In this document: positions 26,101 to 34,105 of the stretch, in pieces | Layout: each line of letters begins with the position of its first letter | Position numbering within the stretch: position 1 is the first letter of the stretch | Assembly: GCF_039555335.1 (NCBI RefSeq) | Contig: NC_092640.1 | Location: 33,411,887 to 33,475,886, forward strand | From: Amphiura filiformis | Taxonomy: Eukaryota > Echinodermata > Ophiuroidea > Amphilepidida > Amphiuridae | Direction of reading: 5' to 3' | Length of the DNA: 64,000 nt | Notes under the pieces: generated by a model | Databases searched by the model: none | What the model was told of the DNA's origin: nothing | What the model saw: only the letters and a program-made list of their open reading frames with translations | Translations under genes and position numbers: made by a program

Positions 26101-27949
26101 GTTTTTTCTTTATTTTATGAAAATTCCTAATTTTTTCAACAAATAATTATTGCTAGCCTAGAGGGAATGTGATATGGTTTCCATAGTTTGAGGGGTGGTT
26201 AATAAGCCTAATATCTAAATTCTCTCGCCAGATTTTATTGATAAAGTGTTTATTTTTTGAGAAAAATCATTTTTTCCATTTTTAAATTAGGGAAATCTAG
26301 AAACACCCATAACTTAAAATAGAAATACTTTATTAAAAAATGCTGGCGAGAAAAGTTTCTAAATTTAATAACCTTTCATATGACACCTTGTTTGTTAAAA
26401 TTGGCCATATGGTTAGCTCAGACAATAATTATGAAATTGGGTCATTCAGTGTTTCTAGATCAAATCAAGAAAATTTGAGCAAGTACTAACATTACCTTCA
26501 AATATCACCTTTATTACTGGCCAATATATTGGAAAAAAGTCAGTAATATTATTTGGTAACATTTTTGTAATAAAAAGATCCAAAAAGCAGTTCTATAAAG
26601 AGGATATAAAGGAGAAAAAATAATATTTAAACATAGTATCCCTTTTCAAATATTTACCAATTTTAGTGAACGAGGCTTAGTGTCAAAACCACTTTATGTG
26701 CAAAGTCAATGGGGTTTCCTAATGATAAAAAATGGCATAACTCAAAAACGCTTTTTTGGCAAAAATTAAAATTTGGCAGGCATGTTTTTCTCACCCAACT
26801 ACACACATCCTGTATCATTTTCAACCAAATCTGTGCATGACACCGTAGCCGATAATACTACCTTAAAGCAAATCCATTATTAAGTATAGGGCACTTCAAG
26901 AGTTATTTTGGGTATACATGTTTACTTTTTTAATTTGTTTATATGTATTTAGTAGACTTGCTAAGGGGTGAAAATAGGGTGAACGCTGCATTTTTTAGTA
27001 CAAAGGTCCCACTTGGTATGGATGCTCCTTGGGGCAAGAGGAAAAGATTCGTCCAAAATGCATAAAACCCCCTAATTAGCATAAATTATGCAAATTAGTA
27101 CCCAAAATATGGTATTCTCTACCTTTTGGACCATTTCGGCTATAGACATGTGTAAACATTTGGAATTGGTTTAATTTAGGGTAAAAAGTTCATTTTTGGG
27201 ATTGTTTTGGGAATCCGTGGCCATTTGGACCCTCAAATCCAAGATGGCCGCTGTCCGCCATCTTTAAAATTGGCGTTTTTACAACTTTTGAACCGTTTAT
27301 GTACAAACTAAAGTGGCATATCAATTTGTACTAAATTTGTCCCTCTATCTACTGTTTGTTAGATATAATCTGTAATTTTTGTCTTTTAAGATCTAAAAAT
27401 TGTGTAGTACCAATCAATGCCTTCAATTGTTTTAACTGCTTCTGTTAGTAACGACCTTTGATGATTAAACTCCAGATAAGACAAAACCTCAAGTTTAGGG
27501 GAGGTGGAAAAAAACCCTCCATGCCCCTTGCCAGTGGTGTAGCATCATAGGGGGGAGGCAATCTACATGTATCTGAAATTTTAAAAAATCCCATAGGAAA
27601 ATGGCCGAAAAACGGCTTGTGCCCCCCCATCAGACCCGGTGCCCCCCATCAGACCCGGTGCCCCCCATCAGACCCGGTGCCCCCCAATCATAGTCGGTGC
27701 CCCCAATAGGATGACCCACGCTAGGCCACTGCACCTTGCCGAGTCTTACCTTCTACTTCGTCCTCCCTATTCATCATTGCACTTGACTCATTGGTTTCAT
27801 CATTATCTTCATCATCGGAATCATTATAATCATCAGTAGAATCATCAATATTTGTTTGCTGGTATTTTATGTGGCTCCTATCCAGGGTTACGATGCGTCT
27901 CTGACCATCATCAGAGAAACACACGTTGCTGCCATGGCAATCTGGCTTT
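10937..27949 (-). CDS. Spliced gene for a single-pass membrane SPFH/band 7-like protein with PPxY motifs (5' end missing)
   Basis: Nine exons on the minus strand (27949-27750, 25494-25031, 23292-23149, 20608-20482, 18932-18876, 16787-16588, 13795-13593, 12839-12397, 11193-10937) all have AG acceptors and GT donors and join in phase to 697 codons plus stop, so the gene model is strong. Counting from the first complete codon seen: residues 1-330 are acidic and Ser/Thr/Gly/Pro-rich, with PPPY at 242-245 and PPSY at 248-251. Residues about 367-393 are one hydrophobic membrane segment. Residues about 394-613 resemble an SPFH/band 7 domain and include a Cys cluster at 527-550. A helical tail follows. 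Basic residues before the membrane segment and NQS (546) and NGT (619) sequons after it suggest a type II orientation; this is inference. PPxY motifs usually recruit WW-domain ubiquitin ligases of the NEDD4 type, so the N-terminus may be a ubiquitylation adaptor. Band 7 proteins typically oligomerise in membranes. The first exon(s) upstream of 27949 were not located. Confidence 0.8.
11374..11562. mobile_element. Short MITE with 22-base TIR
   Basis: TTCGCTGCCGTAGTGCACGT at the left and ACGTGCACTACGCCAGCGAA at the right. Located in the last intron of the band 7-like gene. Confidence 0.75.
12191..12379. mobile_element. MITE next to a splice donor
   Basis: TIR TAAAGTTTGTTC plus TTATATAAGGTGGAA, inverted at the right end (TTCCACCTTATATAA ... 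GAACAAACTTTA). It ends 12 bases beyond the GTGAGT donor of the 12397-12839 exon. The interior resembles 15549-15716. Confidence 0.75.
12397..12839 (-). CDS. Band 7-like gene, main SPFH-domain exon with Cys cluster
   Basis: Acceptor TTTGCAG, donor ATG/GTGAGT, 147 codons. Features in order: a helix-strand region with EIVKSVAEAALKNQGATYT, the segment VEQGLHDAIRLKLGG typical of SPFH domains, a cluster of six cysteines (DCC, DEC, LCHLC, SSC), a strand VDVRFFQLKQLFIPSEL, and a long charged helix VIVKETEAITEKI. The Cys cluster would suit disulfides on the non-cytosolic side. Confidence 0.85.
13038..13480. mobile_element. MITE with AGTTTGTTTCCTG ends
   Basis: AGGCAAAAAAACAAACAAGT then TTGTTTCCTG on the left; CAGGAAACAAACGTGTTTTT and TTGCCT on the right. 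Intronic. Confidence 0.65.
13593..13795 (-). CDS. Band 7-like gene, N-terminal part of the SPFH domain
   Basis: Acceptor CTCCGCAG, donor AA/GTAAGT. It encodes 67 residues, including GRYAIGPGKTFKRYPA and ILEARASFQYFI. These match the pattern of band 7 domains in which a G-R-Y/F-x-x-G-P turn precedes beta strands leading to the conserved S-F-Q-Y-x-I strand. It ends in phase 2 and completes a Lys codon with the next exon. Confidence 0.85.
13862..14990. other. Intronic, no exon seen
   Basis: Contains a C-run at 13862-13874 and short frames of unknown meaning (e.g. 14457-14648). No splice-supported exon was found. Confidence 0.45.
14991..15286. mobile_element. Foldback MITE
   Basis: Arms share CAGCCCCYGAAT, GAATTTTACATCC and AAGTGCTATT and their inverses; the loop contains the 15085-15180 region. 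Intronic. Confidence 0.7.
15549..15716. mobile_element. Related MITE interior
   Basis: Shares GGAATTATTCGG-type, GCGCGTCAATAA-type and CCATTMTATATCAAT words with the element at 12191-12379. Its termini are not clear. Confidence 0.45.
15717..16313. repeat. Repetitive intronic stretch related to 24770-25005
   Basis: Shares ACAAACATGTATTATTGTAA, GTGGAGSGTGTCTGC and ATTTGGAGTTT words with 24770-25005. A decayed element of unknown type. Confidence 0.45.
16314..16571. mobile_element. CAGTGGCATAGC MITE (hAT-like) beside an exon
   Basis: Ends CAGTGGCATAGC and GCAATGCCACTG. Flanks AACAATAG and AACAACAA agree at six of eight positions, an eroded 8-base duplication. It lies 17 bases from the exon at 16588. 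Confidence 0.65.
16588..16787 (-). CDS. Band 7-like gene, membrane-segment exon
   Basis: Acceptor TTCCAG, donor CAG/GTAAGA. It encodes a Ser/Pro-rich linker, then a basic flank and a hydrophobic run of about 26 residues with LVAIVALLMLILLPL at its core, followed by SYIEYYQ where the band 7-like region begins. The donor is only 17 bases from the end of a TIR element at 16314-16571. Confidence 0.85.
16953..17543. mobile_element. TIR element with TGTGACC ends
   Basis: TGTGACCCGGCAGCACAAAT and GAGCCGTAAATTCC at the left; the inverse GGAATTTACGGCTC ... GGTCACA at the right. 591 bases, intronic, no transposase. Confidence 0.75.
18367..18612. mobile_element. hAT-type MITE with perfect 8-base target duplication
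   Basis: Ends CAGGGTTGCCAAAC and TTTGGCAACCCTG. The 8-base ACTGTGAT sits on both sides (18359-18366 and 18613-18620). The interior has two tandem copies of about 95 bases (word CATAGAAACCAATGGT twice). Confidence 0.9.
18876..18932 (-). CDS. Band 7-like gene, 57-base micro-exon
   Basis: Acceptor TTTTAG, donor ATG/GTAAGA. It encodes 18 full codons (PGYVRGSVADTTFSTPAH) with split codons at both ends (phase 1 to 1). The phases match the exon before (G/TA) and the exon after (G/TG), which supports so small an exon. Symmetric, so it could be an optional cassette. Confidence 0.7.
19318..20201 (-). pseudogene. Decayed partial copies of the 20482-20608 exon
   Basis: At least three stretches resemble the intact exon: about 19318-19385 (reads DYSDGQDTEDRSND), about 19590-19690 (reads RLQAIKEGQDTQDRFN) and about 20134-20201. 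A further partial match at 19690-19745 covers the donor side. The second copy still has a GTGAGT donor, but in phase 0, which does not fit the next exon, and its 5' part is missing. They look like local duplications of exon plus intron that have since decayed. A foldback element (19748-20041) sits among them. Confidence 0.6.
19748..20041. mobile_element. Foldback MITE among decayed exon copies
   Basis: Arms share ATCTCG, GGCAGAGT, CTATCGTAAGTGCA and AATAGCTGC with their inverses at 19988-20041. Confidence 0.75.
20482..20608 (-). CDS. Band 7-like gene, acidic exon with decayed neighbours
   Basis: Acceptor CATAG, donor TAG/GTCAGT (a weaker donor than its neighbours). It encodes 42 residues, with PTRLQARDGQDTQDRSTD in its middle, and ends in phase 1. 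Only this copy among several related stretches between 19.3 and 20.6 kb keeps both splice sites in the phases required by the flanking exons. Confidence 0.75.
20720..20880. repeat. Short inverted repeat
   Basis: CGCCTCAAGTTCGGTA and TACCAAACTTGAGGCG about 110 bases apart, in the intron upstream of the 20482-20608 exon. Confidence 0.5.
21626..21676 (-). repeat. tRNA-like pseudogene or SINE fragment
   Basis: The reverse strand reads GGCTTGGTCTAAGGC (A box-like), an anticodon-arm-like TTAG-CTGCAAAA-CTAG, and GTTGTGGGGTTAATCCC (B box-like). No acceptor stem. A G-run adjoins it. Confidence 0.35.
21734..21933. mobile_element. MITE, GGGCTATTCCA family, copy 3
   Basis: Same layout as copy 2 (ATTCCAGTTGAAATCCATAC ... 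GATTTCAAATGGAATAACCC), in an intron of the band 7-like gene. Confidence 0.65.
21940..23148. other. Intronic, no exon seen
   Basis: Both strands are open over 21985-22175, but no splice sites fit the flanking phases. A weak inverted repeat lies around 22665-22830. Confidence 0.4.
23149..23292 (-). CDS. Band 7-like gene, PPxY-motif exon
   Basis: A clean 144-base symmetric exon (phase 0 to 0) with acceptor CCCCAG and donor GAG/GTAAGG. It encodes 48 residues containing PPPYGEPPSYDEA, i.e. two overlapping-spaced PPxY motifs followed by acidic residues. That is the arrangement used by cytosolic adaptors of NEDD4-family ligases. Being symmetric, it could be skipped without breaking the frame. Confidence 0.85.
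23701..23975. mobile_element. Near-perfect foldback
   Basis: Arms of about 115-120 bases (23701-23823 and 23858-23975) are almost identical inverses (words ATTTACTCACGATTGACGGT, GATAGACATCTTCAGAATGA); the loop is about 35 bases. Intronic. Confidence 0.85.
24294..24529. mobile_element. TA-flanked MITE with CAGGGTGTATCA ends
   Basis: CAGGGTGTATCAAAATGATT then GGTACCCATCA at the left, inverse at the right, with TA at each junction. Confidence 0.75.
24770..25005. repeat. Repeat related to 15717-16290
   Basis: Second copy of the element described at 15717, ending about 25 bases before the splice donor of the 25031-25494 exon. Confidence 0.45.
25031..25494 (-). CDS. Band 7-like gene, acidic low-complexity exon
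   Basis: Acceptor ATAACAG, donor CAG/GTAAGT. It encodes 154 residues plus one split Asp codon and is dominated by E, D, G, A and P. There is an internal duplication of about 32 residues: one copy ends GGNDREDAPPTRIEVEE and the next ends GGNDGEESSPTRIEITD. No fold is recognisable and it is probably disordered. An in-frame ATG at 25465 could serve as an alternative internal start, but the exon is open and spliced upstream of it. Confidence 0.8.
25562..25952. mobile_element. MITE with GGTTTGTCTC ends, copy 2
   Basis: AGGCCAAAACAAAAAAGGTT and TTTGTCTCAT on the left; ATGAGACAAATG, a T-run and GGCCT on the right. Confidence 0.55.
25947..26865. mobile_element. Probable TIR element
   Basis: TTAAGGTAGGATCATCGG at the left and CCGATAATACTACCTTAA at the right. 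The AT-rich interior has no long frame. Confidence 0.5.
26866..27620. other. No exon seen
   Basis: Intronic. It contains CCAAGATGGCCGC / GCCATCTT words around 27238-27266. No splice-supported exon. Confidence 0.4.
27624..27708. repeat. 19-base minisatellite
   Basis: About four tandem units of GTGCCCCCCATCAGACCCG, the last divergent, 42 bases from the splice donor of the 27750-27949 exon. Confidence 0.8.
27750..27949 (-). CDS. Band 7-like gene, first exon seen (internal)
   Basis: The acceptor has a strong pyrimidine tract followed by CAG at 27952-27950. The exon starts with the last base of a split codon and ends with G before GTAAG. It encodes KPDCHGSNVCFSDDG at its start and then a very acidic stretch rich in D, E and N (residues about 35-66). 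Because it opens in phase 2 there must be at least one more coding exon upstream; none could be supported. A candidate donor CAG/GTAAGG at about 31205, just below an Ets-like CCGGAAGT site, could belong to a 5' exon, but no matching frame was found there. Confidence 0.75.
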
Positions 27950-28113
27950 CTGTAGGAAAAAAAAAAAGAGATGATCAGTGGTGGCATTACAGGGGGAAAA
28001 GGGGGCATTTTCCCACAAATATTTTTCTTGTTCCCCCCTCCCCTTTAAGGCAAAAATTACAGTAATTCACTTTGCCCCCTGAAAAATAATTCCTGGTGCA
28101 GTCTCTTCTCGTA

Positions 28114-28195
28114 ACTTCATTAATACAAAATTGAAATCCTAGTGACCCGTTATCAAAAATTTTGTTTGATAAACGTCAACAAAAAGTAACTTATT
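28114..28195 (+). repeat. Direct repeat flanking the LINE region, left copy
   Basis: About 80 bases (core TTTTGTTTGATAAACGTCAA) recur in the same orientation at 29458-29545, on the other side of the LINE remnant. Confidence 0.6.
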
Positions 28196-28413
28196 CGTCC
28201 AAAGGTAAGCAAAGGGTTGGGGATCTGGATCTGGAAGATACTCTCATCAACGCTTCCTGATTGAAGCCAGACGGTGGGATGGGTGTGCGCATGTGGCTTT
28301 TATTCTTGTTGGTTGCTTGATGCAGTAGACAGTAAGATACATATCTTGTCACTGTTGACTTGAAAAGTAGTATGTCGTTGATATTGAAAATGTGTTCCGA
28401 GAGTGAGTTCCAG

Positions 28414-29270
28414 TCATAGTGTGTGGGAAATATGACTGTGGATAGTAGTCACTTCTGCCGGTTGGTTTGATATATAACTCTGTGTGTGATTTAGACGACT
28501 TGATGAACGGCGTGATGAGGCCGGTTGTAGGAACGATCCTGCCGGGATGGCTACCTGACCCTGACGAATCTTCTGGAGCATAGTTAGTCTTGCTATCTTC
28601 CTTTGGTCTTTGATCTCTCCCATCCCAAGTTGGAGAGCATTGATGTTTACACTACTGTTCTTTCTACATGTAGTCCTTGTAGACAAAACGGTCACCTCTG
28701 CGCTGTATGGATTCAATTTTATGCACTAGAGGTCTCCAACATGAGGGATGAGGGTCCCACACTGTCGAGCAATACTCAAGGCAGGATTTGAAGGTTTGGG
28801 TGTGTCAATTAATAAAACTGGGTGTGTACATTTAAGATTTGTGTACAAAGTATAGGCCATGTGGGCAAAAACTGGGTGTGTACAAATTTGGGTGTGTAAA
28901 ACACTCCCTACACGGCTGGCTGCCTAAGCCCTTGCCTTGAAGGCTGAAGCTTTCAAGTCACGGGTACCGGTACAGGAATGTAGATTATACGCCTGATGAA
29001 ACCCAAAACCTTGTTGGCCTTGGCACTGGTCATGGTGGTCTTATTGATATTAGTCCATCTAAGATCGTGAGAAAGCTCTACCCAGGTTTGTGTGAGAGTT
29101 AGTTTCTTGGAGTGTTCTGTTGCTAAGTTTATGTATGTTGTTTGGGTGTTTTGGAACGAGTGACTTTGAGAGTGAAACATTTGTCAGTGTTGAATGACAT
29201 TTGCCAGTTGTCTTGCCATTTGGTGAGTGTGTCAAGGTCGTGTTGTAAGGTTTGTGCATCAGCTACTTGT
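28414..29270 (-). mobile_element. Decayed non-LTR retrotransposon, C-terminal reverse transcriptase
   Basis: Minus-strand translation in several frames gives typical LINE (CR1/Jockey-like) C-terminal segments. 29260-28985 has DNWQMSFN-like and CFTLKVTRSK stretches, then VELSHDLRWTNI and KANKVLGFIRR. About 28790-28680 reads CLEYCSTVWDPH and IESIQRRGDRFV. 28620-28500 reads RKIARLTMLQKIRQG and QVAIPAGSFLQP. Frames are interrupted by shifts and by about 150 bases of GGGTGTGT-rich sequence at 28797-28905. No endonuclease domain is present; it is a 5'-truncated dead copy. Confidence 0.75.
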
Positions 29271-29457
29271 ACCGAGACAGCCTGAAACGATACCAGCAAA
29301 TTAAGCGTTTCTAGATGATTTCAAGAACACCACCTCGCATGCGTAAGACCTTTTTAGCCTACGTCTCGTATCCTACTATCGGATTGTTGAAACAAGAAAA
29401 CCTCATCACGAATTCACTCACCTTCCTACACCACCAGTTGAAATAAAACTCAAAATG

Positions 29458-29545
29458 TAACTTCATTACAAATAAAAAATTGAAATCCTAGTACATGTAC
29501 ATGACCCCTTATCGAAAATTTTGTTTGATAAACGTCAACAAAAGG
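29458..29545 (+). repeat. Direct repeat flanking the LINE region, right copy
   Basis: Partner of 28114-28195. It is longer by a short TACATGTACATG insert. Confidence 0.6.
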
Positions 29546-29951
29546 TATTTTTTCTCATGAGCAGGACGCACTTGTGGCAAAACGGCGGCTCTAATGCTGG
29601 CTTCATACTTTCATGTCGCTTGCCACTGATCGGCATGACGCGATGAGCAGTGCAGCTAAACGGACATGAACATGGCTTATGATTGTCTGATACGTCATAG
29701 CATAGGGTTATATCAGGTTACTGCAGTAGGACCCTACATGTAGGCTATAGAGGTAATCAATATTGGTACTCAGTGACTTTCTGCTCATTGTATTGACAGA
29801 TAGTGTTGTAAACTTGATTGCATAACATTACAATTGCGAACTGATATCCTTTGTATTTGAGTTGTCATTTTGATGGTATTAGAACTGTCATAATGGATGT
29901 AAACATTAAAAAAATGTCAACAAAACATGCTGCTGCAGAACTCTATGCCTG

Positions 29952-30282
29952 CGTACGTGTTCGCCGACAAACGAGGACACACACAAGATTTTTCACCCTA
30001 AACTGAGTCTGTGGACCTACTTCCAACCGAGGACTGTCCTCGGTCTCAAACTGCTGCAAAAGACCTCAAATGCATGCTAGATGCTTTAAACGCTATTTGC
30101 CTGAAACCGAGGACCACACATGTAAAAACTACCATCCGCAGGGTGATGGCTAAATTCCGTTTCGTATTATACACACAAAAAATCTGCCATTTTAGTCCAC
30201 GGTTAGGCGATGAAAACATCATACACACGTCCTCGGTTAGATAGCAAAACACAATGTCCACGTTTGGAGGCAAACACAGACG
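29952..30282. mobile_element. TIR element with ACCGAGGAC words
   Basis: Left end CGTACGTGTTCGCCGACAAA and right end (inverse) CGTCTGTGTTTGCCTCCAAA. It interrupts a block found uninterrupted, in inverse orientation, at 47600-47700. The interior repeats CCGAGGAC in both orientations. Confidence 0.6.
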
Positions 30283-30599
30283 GGGGGTGTGTGTGTGTGT
30301 GTCTGAGGGCCGATGACCGGGGCCGATGACACACATTCGATGGGTGTACATTGATAAGGCATTAAGGGGCCCTTTGAAATTCTAATCATTGAAAAGGTGT
30401 GTTTGAAATTGAAAACCACAAAAGGGGTTGTTTTTGGCCAAATTTTGTCCTCGATTTTGCTTGAAAAATGGGGGTAAATTTGATGAAAAATCATTGCAAA
30501 GGGGGCTTGAAAGATTTGGTAAACTCTCATGGTAATTTGGTTGTCAACTTTTGTGTTGAGTTGGGGCCGGGATATATACATAATACATGTACATACATT

Positions 30600-31068
30600 A
30601 GGTATGCTAGGTGAATTCAAATTTGCCATCAAACTGCATCATTTTATATAGTAATCAAATCAAAGCCCTGGCCTTGGCTTGAGTAAACAAAGCCAAAACT
30701 GAAAACCATTTTTTCATAGCACTTTCCGTAGCAAAGTTACATCTTGTCAAAGATTGACTTTCATCAAAAAGTTTCAGCTAGCAAAATTCCCCAAAACAGC
30801 ATTTCGGGGGTGTTTCTAGATCTTAGTCTCATTATGATAGCAGCTTTTTTAATGGAACTGCTATCCAAATCCTCTAAAATTCCATGTGCGAGTGACTTAT
30901 CACCATAAAAAATCATTTGGGTCAAGTGAAGTATAGAAAACATATTTATGTACGTTTCCTTCTTCGGCCAGTTGTTTTAAATTTCTATGTAATATGCATT
31001 GACATTGTCGGCGAATTTGGCTGACTAGCAAATTATGTGTTAACTAAGGTTTGCCTGGGTTACCTATC
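30600..31068 (+). mobile_element. GGTATGCCAGG element, copy 1
   Basis: About 470 bases, TIR GGTATGCTAGG / GCCTGGGTTACC. It has an internal word GGGGGTGTTTCTAGATCTTA. Four other copies at 43.9, 46.6, 47.8 and 50.8 kb. Confidence 0.8.
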
Positions 31069-31322
31069 TACATGTACATGTACTATAATAATAAGCTTAC
31101 TAAATTTATAGTAATTTTATGGCATGGATCCCGTGAAAAATAGTTAATATTTCTGGTTTTTTATTCTTATTATAGGTATCTCAACCAATCATATATATTC
31201 CTTACCTGTGTTATTTACACCATATATACTTCTCAGTTCTCACATTCTGTGATTTGGCTTGGTAAATTTCATGCATGAACCTTAACCATTTCGATTTCTG
31301 TTTCTGTCGACTTCCGGATTAT

Positions 31323-31600
31323 TCATGTATGTAATATACCGTATTTCATGAGTTTACGCAGAAAAATGCGCATGCGGGAAATGGTGATATCATGAGTTTG
31401 CGCATCCCAAAGCTGCTCAAACCCAGCAATTCCTTGATATGCGCAGCTCTTAAAAGCTGCGTCCTTTTGGGATTTCCTGAGTTTGCGCATCATGCTCAAA
31501 CTCGGGAAATCTGTGTTTTGCGCATCATGCTCAAACTCGGGAAATCTATGTTTTGAGCATCTGCGCATTCATGGGAATTTCCTAGTTTGCGCACGACCTA
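31323..31600. repeat. Cluster of GCGCAAACTCGGG-type words, copy 1
   Basis: Repeating words TTTGCGCATCATGCTCAAAC and CTCGGGAAATC in both orientations over about 270 bases. The reverse strand gives a false 81-residue frame. Confidence 0.6.
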
Positions 31601-32337
31601 GTCTCTTTTTGCAGTCGTTTTAAATAAATAAATTAGTATATTTTAACCATGTTGAAAGCTCTGATGACGTTCAAAGACTAAACGAATGGCAAATTGTTAA
31701 GAACAAAATCTTTAAAAACAAAACAAGAAACAGTACCATTTGCGAGCATCGATTCATTTTGATATATCATATTATATATAAAGGCCCTATCCCGGGACCA
31801 GTATATTGGGCCTACACACAAATACCCCCACTCCCTATGCATACATCTATGCATGCCGAGGTTCACAGGTTGATGGTAGTCTTTTGATGAAATAGGCCTA
31901 AATGTTGGATAGTGAAATATAGAGATGTCATATTCAGACTAAAATAGCCAGAAGGGTTATTTCACTTGAATACCTTGTCATGTAGGCTTTTTTGAGTTAT
32001 TATCGATATCTGTATTACTAATATTATTTGAGCATTTCATTTCAAAATACTGAGTGGATTATCCGATTTGTGTATAGGCTAGTGTGATAGGATGCATCAT
32101 TATAACCATATAATTTCGGATCGTGCTTGTGTGAAAAACGCACGTACTGAAAGTCAAGTTTGCTTAGCCGAGTGTCATGTCATGATCACGAGTCTAATAG
32201 GGCCTACTTTTAGGCCCAATGCTACTTTGCCTTTTGAAAGATCAAGCACAATTATCAATAATATTATCATCATATCCTTTGTTTTCAAAAATGCTGATAA
32301 TTTTTCATCTGATCTTTTGAGGAGTGCATTATAGTAT

Positions 32338-34105
32338 AGGGTCATTTGGTGAAAAGCTCAAATCCTCTGACTCTTTCAGCATGTTCAGAGGATTTGAGTC
32401 CTTCTTTAAAGTTTTGAAATGCTAAAAGTCTATAAGTATATCCTGTCCTGTGAGTCCTTTCTTAAAGGAGCATACCGGTACGTATTGGAACAAAGTTGTG
32501 CATATTTAGACCATGGTCTAAAACATACTATTTTGGGTTTTTTCAGGGCCATGACATAATTAAGATTAACAGGTTACATCGGCGTTCTGGACCATCTCCT
32601 CCTCACACTGTGATGAGTTCCCCAGTCATTGGTTACAGCTCAGTCGATATATTATTAGGCCTATATAGCCTAGTAGGTACATGCAGTGTCATTTGGTGAA
32701 AAGCTCAAATCCTCCAATTCTTTCCTCGAGTGTCCTTCTCTCTTAAGTTTCTTTCCATATTAAGGTCATTTCTTTCTTTTCTTTAATTTCTGTCTTTGAT
32801 TATTTGTTAAATTTCTTTTCTTTCTTTCTTTAATTTCTGTTTTTCTTTCTTAAATTTCTTTTTCTTTCTTTCTATTTCTCTTTCTTTCTATCTTTCTTTT
32901 TCTCCTTCAATTTGATAATGGTGTGCAACTGTCATGAGCCCGGGGTCAAGAGATGAAGTCATTAATGTAGGCCTACGATCGTTTTAATGTTTTTCAACAC
33001 TGCCTCATGCGGATTTTTGACATTATTTATAATGTCTAAACAATGTCAAAGCTTCAATAGGAATTGGTCAACTTAATGTTTGAAATCACCGGAATAGACA
33101 GGGAAATCTCAAATCTTTCTTGTTTAGCATTTAATTATGTTTACGAATTGATCGACAATAACGTGTTTAGTGATATAGGGCCGGTTTTGATTTTATTTTA
33201 AACTCCAGAATTCGTTATTTTTCCTGTTTCCTGTTCCTGTGATACCTGATTCTCTCTTCCAATACGATGGGATAATTGTGTCAAAAACTGCACTGCTAAT
33301 CACTATACTAGTATCTTGCACCACATTTTTAAACATAGGGTCATTTGGTGAAAAGCTCAAAGCCTCTGATTCTTTCACCAAGTGTCCTTCTTTCTTGAGT
33401 TTATTTCTTTATTTATTTCTTTTATTTTCTTCTTTCTTTCTTTCTTATAAAGCTGTCCGCAAGAGCCTGGGGTCAAGAGATGAAGTCATAATGTAGGCCT
33501 ACGATCGTGTAATGTTTTTCAACCCTGCCTCATGCTGATTGTTGTGCGCATATGATAGATGTTGAGCGCATAATGCGGAAAAGTACCTTTTGAGCTCACT
33601 ATGTAACTGGCATCACAAACGCCTCATCAATATATTATACAGGTCCTATATTTACCTAACAAAGCACACTCCTGGTTTTTACATATCTATGCCTACTATA
33701 GGCACCAGTAGCGTAGCCAAGGGCGGCAGGCCCTCCCCACCCCCCCGTGAGAAGTCTTGACCCTTTGCCGCCCTGATATTTAAGATTTCGAAAACTGCAC
33801 TGCTAAACACTATATCTTGCACCACTTTTAAACATAGGGTCATTTGGTGAAAAGCTCAGATTCTTTCACCAAGTGTCTTTCTTAAGTTTATTTCTTGATT
33901 TCTTTCTTTTATTTATTTATTTATTTCTTTCTTATAAAGCTGTCAAGAGCCTGGGGTCAAGAGATGAAGTCATAATGTAGGCCTACGATTGTGTAATGTT
34001 TTTCAACCCTGCCTCATGCTGATTGTTGTGCGCATATGATAGATGTTGAGCGCATAATGCGGAAAAGTACCTTTTGAGCTCACTACGTAACTGGCATCAC
34101 AATTG
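32338..34105 (+). repeat. Tandemly duplicated segments with CTTT tracts
   Basis: GTCATTTGGTGAAAAGCTCA occurs at about 32342, 32690, 33341 and 33839. The block GGGGTCAAGAGATGAAGTCA to ACTGGCATCAC occurs at 33469-33615 and 33952-34100, nearly identical, and partly at 32941. CTTT-rich tracts lie between. Non-coding. Confidence 0.75.

Noticed and set aside
30250..30632. Minus-strand frames of 101 and 131 residues
   Set aside because: They run through a GT-rich tract and a repeated block found at 47.6 kb; no protein character.
31205..31316. First exon of the band 7-like gene
   Set aside because: The donor-like CAG/GTAAGG and the CCGGAAGT site are suggestive, but no ATG frame there ends in the phase required by the exon at 27949; kept only as a remark.
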